Below, one piece after another: positions 59,574 through 64,000 of a stretch of 64,000 bases of DNA (its first letter is position 1; each line of letters begins with the position of its first letter). Both the position numbers and the translations under genes were made by a program. The notes under the pieces were generated by a model. It ran no database searches and was not told where the DNA came from. It was given only the letters and a program-made list of their open reading frames with translations. Source of the stretch: Bacteroidales bacterium UBA6431 (GTDB taxonomy: Bacteria; Bacteroidota; Bacteroidia; Bacteroidales; UBA932); NCBI GenBank assembly GCA_002439095.1, contig DJOT01000019.1, forward strand, positions 71,541-135,540, in the 5' to 3' direction.

Positions 59574-62500
59574 TTATTTCTTGCGGAAATACCTTACAGC
59601 ATTGTCGAACAGAGGCTGGGACATCTCCTCCTCGATGTTCTTGAACACATTCTTCTCGTAGCGTTCGGAGTGTCCCATCTTGCCGAGGATCTGGCCATCC
59701 GGGCTGATTATGCCCTCGATGGCGTAGAAAGAGCCGTTAGGGTTGGCGGGCGACTCCATTGTCACCTGCTCCATCACCGGATCGGCATACTGGAAAGCCA
59801 CTTGCCCCGCGGCGAAGAGTTCCCGGGCAAGAGTTTCACCTACCACGAACTTTCCCTCTCCATGGCTTACGGCTATGGTGTGCAGGTCGCCCTCCTTCAT
59901 CCCTGAAAGCCAAGGGGAACGGGTCGAGCAGACACGGGTGGTGACCATGCAGGAGATGTGACGGTTGATGTCGTTGCGGAAGAGGGTCGGGGAATCGCTG
60001 GTGACCGCCCCGGCCTTGCCGTACGGGAGAAGGCCGCTCTTGACAAGGGCCTGAAACCCGTTGCAGATACCGAGGATGAGACCTCCCCTGTCCACGAGAG
60101 ACTGGATCTCTGAGGCTATCTCCTTGTTCTCAAGCACATTGGCAATAAACTTGCCGCTCCCGTCAGGCTCGTCCCCGGCGGAGAATCCTCCGGCGAGGGC
60201 GAGTATCTGGCACTCGGAGATGTTCTTTTTCATCTCGGCGATGGATTCGAGCACGTCTGTGGCCGTGAGATTGCGGAAGACCCCGAAACGGACCTCTGCA
60301 CCGGCCTTGCGGAATGCCTTGGCCGTGTCGTAGTCGCAGTTGGTTCCCGGGAACACTGGTATATAGACAAGCGGATGCTCCACCGGGCCGCCTTTGTAGC
60401 GGGGCTCCTTATATGCAGGGGCTTCGCACTTGACGTTCATCAGAGACTTGTGCTCTGCCGGAACCCTCTGCGGATAGACCTTGGAATAGCGTCTGAGGTT
60501 GGCCTCAAGCAGTTCGTCAATGCTGATCCTCTCCCCGTTGATCCGCAAGCAGCAGTCCTCCCCGTCCGTGACGGTGCCGAGCAGCTGCGCCCCCGGGAAA
60601 TCAAGTTCCTTTTCGGACTCGACCACGATCGAGCCGCAGAGGCAGTCGAAAAGATCATTCTCAGATATTTTGACATCAACCCCGAACATGTTGCCGAAAG
60701 ACATCTTGGCGAGCGCCTCGGCCACTCCTCCGATCCCTACGGCCCAGGCGGCAGTGATGTCGCCGGACATGATCTTGTCATGGATATATGTCCACGCAGC
60801 CTTCAGAGACTCCACGTCCGGCATCCTGTCGGCACGCGGAGTGTGGCGGAAGAGGTATATCCTGTCCCCTCCCCACTTGAACTCCGGGGATATCACCTTG
60901 GAGGCGTCCACTGTGCTGACACCGAATGAAATGAGTGTCGGAGGAACGTTGATGTGCTCGAACGTGCCGCTCATCGAGTCCTTGCCGCCTATGGAAGGAA
61001 GACCGAAAGCAAGCTGCATCCTCAAGGATCCCAGCAGGGCGCTGAGAGGCTTGCCCCAGCTGTGGGGGTCGGAAGTCATCCTCTCGAAATACTCCTGGCA
61101 GGAGAAGCGCATCCCCGACCAGTCACCTCCTGCGGCCACTGTCTTGGCGCAGGCTTCGACAAGCGAGTATGCCGCCCCGTGATAAGGACTCCATGAAGAC
61201 AGGAACGGATTGTAGCCGAAGGCCATCATGCTGGCCGTGTCAGTATAGCCGTCCGCAGGGAGTTTCTGTACTGAGACCTGGGTCTCGGTGGACTGGGTCA
61301 CACCGCCGAAAGGCATGAGCACGGTGGAGCGCCCGATGGTGGAGTCGAACATCTCTATCAGTCCCTTCTGTGACGCCACATTAGGATCTTCCATCACAGA
61401 AAGCATCTTTTCCTTTATGGTTATGCCCGCAGGATGCGCCTCAAAAGGATCCCTGTCCTCCACCGGCAGCACCTCGGCCACGGCATAATGCTTCGCGCCG
61501 GCACTGTCGATGAACTCGCGGCTGAGGTCGGCGACCTTGTCGGAGCCGTTGTACATCACCATCCTGCCGCTATCGGTGACATCGGCGACATAGGTCACCT
61601 CGACATTCTCGCTGTGGCAGTATTTCTCGAATTCTTCCCTGTCGGCGGCATCGACCACCACGGCCATCCTCTCCTGTGACTCGCTGATGGCGAGTTCGGT
61701 GGAGTTGAGCCCGCTGTATTTGACAGGGACACGGTCCAGATATATGTCGAGCCCCGGGGCCAGCTCACCGATGGCGACACTCACTCCTCCGGCACCGAAG
61801 TCGTTGGATTTCTTGATGAGACGTGTCACTTCAGGGCGGCGGAAAAGCCTCTGGAGTTTTCTCTCCTCAGGGGCATTGCCCTTCTGGACCTCGCTGCCGC
61901 AGGTCTCGATGGAGGCCTCGGTATGCTCCTTGGACGAGCCCGTGGCGCCTCCGATGCCGTCGCGTCCGGTCCTGCCGCCGAGCAGCAGTATCACATCTCC
62001 AGGAGAGGGACTCTCGCGGCGGACGTTCTCCGCCTTCACAGCCCCCACCACAGCTCCGACCTCAAGCCTCTTGGCCACATAGCCTTCATGGTAGATTTCA
62101 CGCACATGGGTCGTGGCAAGGCCTATCTGGTTGCCGTAGCTCGAATAACCTGCAGCCGCCTTGCGGCTTATCTGCTTCTGCGGCAGTTTCCCCGGGAGCG
62201 TCTCGCTCACCGGCCGGCAGATGTCCCCTGCACCCGTGACGCGCATGGCCTGATAGACGTATGCCCTGCCGGAGAGAGGGTCGCGGATCGCGCCTCCGAG
62301 GCAGGTTGCAGCCCCGCCGAAAGGTTCGATTTCCGTCGGGTGGTTGTGGGTCTCGTTCTTGAACTGCAGGAGCCATTTCTCCGGCTTGCCGTCCACGTCC
62401 ACATTGACATAGATGCTGCACGCGTTGTTCTCCTCGCTGACCTCAAGGTCTTCAAGAAGACCCCTCTTGCGCAGGTAGCGGGCTCCGATGGTGGCAAGTT

Positions 62501-63302
62501 CCATCAGGCAGAAGCTTTTACCTTCGCGTCCGAGCTCGCGGCGGATCTGCTCGACCTCGGCAAGGGAGGCCTCGATCTCCGGACGGATGAACGAGTCGTC
62601 CACGCTCACGCCCTCCAGTTCTGTAGTGAAGGTCGTGTGGCGGCAGTGGTCGCTCCAGTATGTGTCCAGGATGCGGAGCTCCGTCTCCGTCGGGTCGCGG
62701 CGCTCGCTCCGGAAATACTTCACGACCTCGAAGAGATCGTCCGAATTCATCGCCAGCCCCCACTTGCGGCAGAACGCAGGATACTCGTCAGGAGCCATCG
62801 ACGTGAATCCGGCCAGAGAAGCCAGCGGCTTGACATCCGCCGTCTGGTTGTACTCGAGCACGGAGAGGTCTTTCTGACGGGACTCGACAGCATTTATATA
62901 ATAATGGCGGACCGCCTCAAGAGCCTCGTCCGTCATGTCATCGTCAAAAATCAGAAGGCGCGAGCTGCGGATGCGCACGTCGGCTGACGGCTCGATCAGG
63001 TGCACACAGTCCACAGCCGAAGAGGCCCGCTGGTCAAACTGGCCCGGAATATACTCCACGGCCAGATAGCGGCGGCCCTCAAGCGGGCAGTTATCGCTCA
63101 CGAGATCCGTGACTTTCTCGCCGAAGACGGTGTAACGGCATTTTTCGAGCAGCTCATCGGAGAAACCGAAAAGATCATAGACATTGAGCAGCCTCAGGGA
63201 ACGGAGGGAGAGGGAGAGGTTTTCGTTGAATTCTCTGCGCAGGCTTTCAGCCTCGACCCGGAACCCGGAACACTTCTCCACAAATATACGGTATGCTTTC
63301 AT
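59574..63302 (-). CDS. purL: Phosphoribosylformylglycinamidine synthase, large single-chain form
   Basis: A 1242-aa PurL of the long type, containing the synthetase and glutaminase in one chain, so no separate PurS or PurQ is needed. The N-terminal PurS-like region is followed by DTYWSDHCRHTTF (catalytic His segment) and two AIR-synthetase-like halves. A C-terminal class I amidotransferase domain begins VYIPVFPGTNCDYDTAKAF, with the nucleophile Cys at about 1080 in LILGICNGFQALVKSG and His in VSHGEGKFV. I chose the ATG at 63302 (MKAYRIFVEKCSGF); the open frame upstream overlaps purE and is not protein of this family. It starts 4 nt after the purE stop. Confidence 0.97.
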   Translation of the reverse strand: MKAYRIFVEKCSGFRVEAESLRREFNENLSLSLRSLRLLNVYDLFGFSDELLEKCRYTVFGEKVTDLVSDNCPLEGRRYLAVEYIPGQFDQRASSAVDCVHLIEPSADVRIRSSRLLIFDDDMTDEALEAVRHYYINAVESRQKDLSVLEYNQTADVKPLASLAGFTSMAPDEYPAFCRKWGLAMNSDDLFEVVKYFRSERRDPTETELRILDTYWSDHCRHTTFTTELEGVSVDDSFIRPEIEASLAEVEQIRRELGREGKSFCLMELATIGARYLRKRGLLEDLEVSEENNACSIYVNVDVDGKPEKWLLQFKNETHNHPTEIEPFGGAATCLGGAIRDPLSGRAYVYQAMRVTGAGDICRPVSETLPGKLPQKQISRKAAAGYSSYGNQIGLATTHVREIYHEGYVAKRLEVGAVVGAVKAENVRRESPSPGDVILLLGGRTGRDGIGGATGSSKEHTEASIETCGSEVQKGNAPEERKLQRLFRRPEVTRLIKKSNDFGAGGVSVAIGELAPGLDIYLDRVPVKYSGLNSTELAISESQERMAVVVDAADREEFEKYCHSENVEVTYVADVTDSGRMVMYNGSDKVADLSREFIDSAGAKHYAVAEVLPVEDRDPFEAHPAGITIKEKMLSVMEDPNVASQKGLIEMFDSTIGRSTVLMPFGGVTQSTETQVSVQKLPADGYTDTASMMAFGYNPFLSSWSPYHGAAYSLVEACAKTVAAGGDWSGMRFSCQEYFERMTSDPHSWGKPLSALLGSLRMQLAFGLPSIGGKDSMSGTFEHINVPPTLISFGVSTVDASKVISPEFKWGGDRIYLFRHTPRADRMPDVESLKAAWTYIHDKIMSGDITAAWAVGIGGVAEALAKMSFGNMFGVDVKISENDLFDCLCGSIVVESEKELDFPGAQLLGTVTDGEDCCLRINGERISIDELLEANLRRYSKVYPQRVPAEHKSLMNVKCEAPAYKEPRYKGGPVEHPLVYIPVFPGTNCDYDTAKAFRKAGAEVRFGVFRNLTATDVLESIAEMKKNISECQILALAGGFSAGDEPDGSGKFIANVLENKEIASEIQSLVDRGGLILGICNGFQALVKSGLLPYGKAGAVTSDSPTLFRNDINRHISCMVTTRVCSTRSPWLSGMKEGDLHTIAVSHGEGKFVVGETLARELFAAGQVAFQYADPVMEQVTMESPANPNGSFYAIEGIISPDGQILGKMGHSERYEKNVFKNIEEEMSQPLFDNAVRYFRKK

Positions 63303-63306
63303 ATTT

Positions 63307-63774
63307 CTACAGTTCTGTCTGGAGCACCTTTTCCGCCTGCTTTTGCCTGAACGCGTCAAGGGAGGCACGGAGTTCAGGACTCTGGAGAGCAAGTATCGAC
63401 ACCGCGAAGAGGGCAGCGTTCTTGGCCCCGTTGATGGCCATCGTGGCCACAGGGACTCCCGAAGGCATCTGGACTATGGAAAGCAGCGAGTCAAGTCCAT
63501 TGAGCGCGGCGCTCTTGATCGGGACTCCTATCACAGGGAGAGAAGTCATCGCCGCCGCCATGCCAGGCAGATGCGCGGCACCGCCGGCACCGGCAATCAC
63601 GATGTCAACCCCGCGCGAGGCGGCGGAAGCCATATACTCACAGAAAAAATCCGGGGTGCGGTGAGCGCTGATCACCTTTTTCTCATAAGGGACACCAAAA
63701 GCGTCGAGAGTCTCGCAGGCGGCTGACATCACATCCCAGTCGCTCTTCGAGCCCATGATGATACTGACTTTCAT
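63307..63774 (-). CDS. purE: N5-carboxyaminoimidazole ribonucleotide mutase
   Basis: A 155-aa PurE. Motifs GSKSDWDVM, SAHRTPDFFCEY, AGAGGAAHLPGM and LNGLDSLLSIVQMPSGVPVAT fit class I PurE, which uses N5-CAIR made by PurK. No purK is in the window, so it must be elsewhere or this PurE works differently. It is the first gene of the purine operon and directly follows the promoter at 63797. I start at the ATG at 63774 (MKVSIIMGSKSD); a further ATG six codons upstream is closer to the promoter but less family-like. Confidence 0.96.
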   Translation of the reverse strand: MKVSIIMGSKSDWDVMSAACETLDAFGVPYEKKVISAHRTPDFFCEYMASAASRGVDIVIAGAGGAAHLPGMAAAMTSLPVIGVPIKSAALNGLDSLLSIVQMPSGVPVATMAINGAKNAALFAVSILALQSPELRASLDAFRQKQAEKVLQTEL

Positions 63775-63796
63775 TGCTACTTTTTCTAACAAGCCA

Positions 63797-63827
63797 CAAA
63801 TTTACAACTTCGCATCGTGCCCTGCAA
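63797..63827 (-). promoter_or_regulatory. Promoter of the purine operon
   Basis: Minus strand TTG (63827-63825), a spacer of exactly 20 nt, and TAAATTTG (63804-63797), full match to the Bacteroidota -33/-7 consensus. The -7 box ends 22 nt before the purE ATG, giving a leader of only about 15 nt, too short for a purine riboswitch. Confidence 0.75.
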
Positions 63828-63862
63828 GACAATTTATCTACATTTGCTATGTTGATAAGTTT

Positions 63863-63895
63863 TTTGGGAGCATCGAGAAAAATTGCCTACCTTTG
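63863..63895 (+). promoter_or_regulatory. Rightward promoter of a short transcript
   Basis: TTTG (63863-63866), a 21-nt spacer, and TACCTTTG (63888-63895) match the -33/-7 consensus. It faces away from the purine operon promoter, about 60 nt from it. Confidence 0.65.
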
Positions 63896-63901
63896 CATGA
63901 T

Positions 63902-63970
63902 TGCGCTCGGAAGTTTGACACCTGATTTTCCCGATATTTTCACTGGAGAGGCCTGAGGCCTCTTTTTTTT
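63902..63970 (+). ncRNA. Candidate small RNA or attenuated leader, about 70 nt
   Basis: A transcript from the promoter at 63863-63895 would start near 63902 and end at the terminator at 63947-63970. It is about 70 nt, too short for an ordinary gene. An ATG just at its start (63898) opens a 19-codon frame (MIALGSLTPDFPDIFTGEA) whose stop lies in the hairpin loop, so a leader peptide is a possible alternative. I do not recognise a known RNA family. Confidence 0.4.
63947..63970 (+). terminator. Perfect intrinsic terminator
   Basis: AGAGGCC, loop TGA, GGCCTCT, then a run of eight T. It has a textbook stem and tail on the plus strand. Confidence 0.9.
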
Positions 63971-63985
63971 GTCAAATAAATTCCT

Positions 63986-63993
63986 TATCTTTG
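63986..63993 (+). promoter_or_regulatory. Second rightward -7 box at the window edge
   Basis: TATCTTTG, a perfect TAnnTTTG box, 16 nt after the terminator tail. It probably drives the next gene beyond the window. No TTG is seen 20 nt upstream, because the T tract fills that place. Confidence 0.5.
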
Positions 63994-64000
63994 TAGCTAT

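Noticed and set aside
63775..63796. Purine riboswitch in front of purE
   Set aside because: The promoter -7 box ends 22 nt before the ATG, leaving a leader of about 15 nt, too short for an aptamer.
1..64000. tRNA genes, rRNA genes, CRISPR arrays, prophage or integrase genes
   Set aside because: All gaps longer than 100 nt were read on both strands and none shows a cloverleaf, regularly spaced repeats or a recombinase motif.

Overview
The window looks like chromosome of a gut-type member of the Bacteroidales (Bacteroidota). The evidence is a SusC/SusD pair inside a polysaccharide-utilisation locus, lipoproteins with Bacteroidota-style lipoboxes, repeated TAnnTTTG promoter -7 boxes (several with a TTG or TTTG about 20 nt upstream), and Bacteroidales-type housekeeping genes. 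I saw no rRNA or tRNA gene, CRISPR array, integrase or transposase.

Layout. 1-9.6 kb, minus strand: housekeeping genes (partial hslR, DJ-1 family protein, ManA-like isomerase, lolC/E-type permease, rbfA, tyrS, zinc membrane peptidase, an outer-membrane protein, ettA) and a PhoB/PhoR-like two-component pair. This pair is divergent from a Na/Pi cotransporter gene at 9.7-11.4 kb that ends in a strong terminator. 11.6-21.4 kb: an AT-rich island of four tightly packed genes, a radical SAM gene followed by dptF, dptG and dptH. These are the restriction half of a phosphorothioate (Dnd/Dpt) system, but no dndBCDE is present. The radical SAM gene is split by a run of ten G that could act as a slippage switch.

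21.5-42.2 kb: two closely related 514-aa AAA-ATPase/PD-(D/E)xK proteins (21.7 and 40.3 kb). Each is bracketed by pairs of REP-like hairpins and followed by the same 3' hairpin. Between them lie a GH35 beta-galactosidase, SusD, SusC, L-fucose isomerase, an SSS symporter, a DapA-family lyase, an FG-GAP repeat protein and a LacI regulator whose likely operator (TTATAACGTTATAA) occurs in front of three of the genes, and a DUF234-type ATPase.

42.2-52.6 kb: htpG, a small lipoprotein and an outer-membrane barrel, an acyl-CoA synthetase, a HAD hydrolase, and guaB-guaA-uracil/xanthine permease. 52.6-63.8 kb: a purine operon purE-purL-purC-purM-purN-purH-purD::folD plus a BASS-type transporter, driven by a well-formed promoter. 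PurD and FolD are one polypeptide. It would make both substrates of PurN (GAR and 10-formyl-THF), and PurN is encoded in the same operon. The last 150 bases hold a rightward promoter, a perfect terminator hairpin and a second promoter, which suggests a small RNA or attenuator in front of the next gene.
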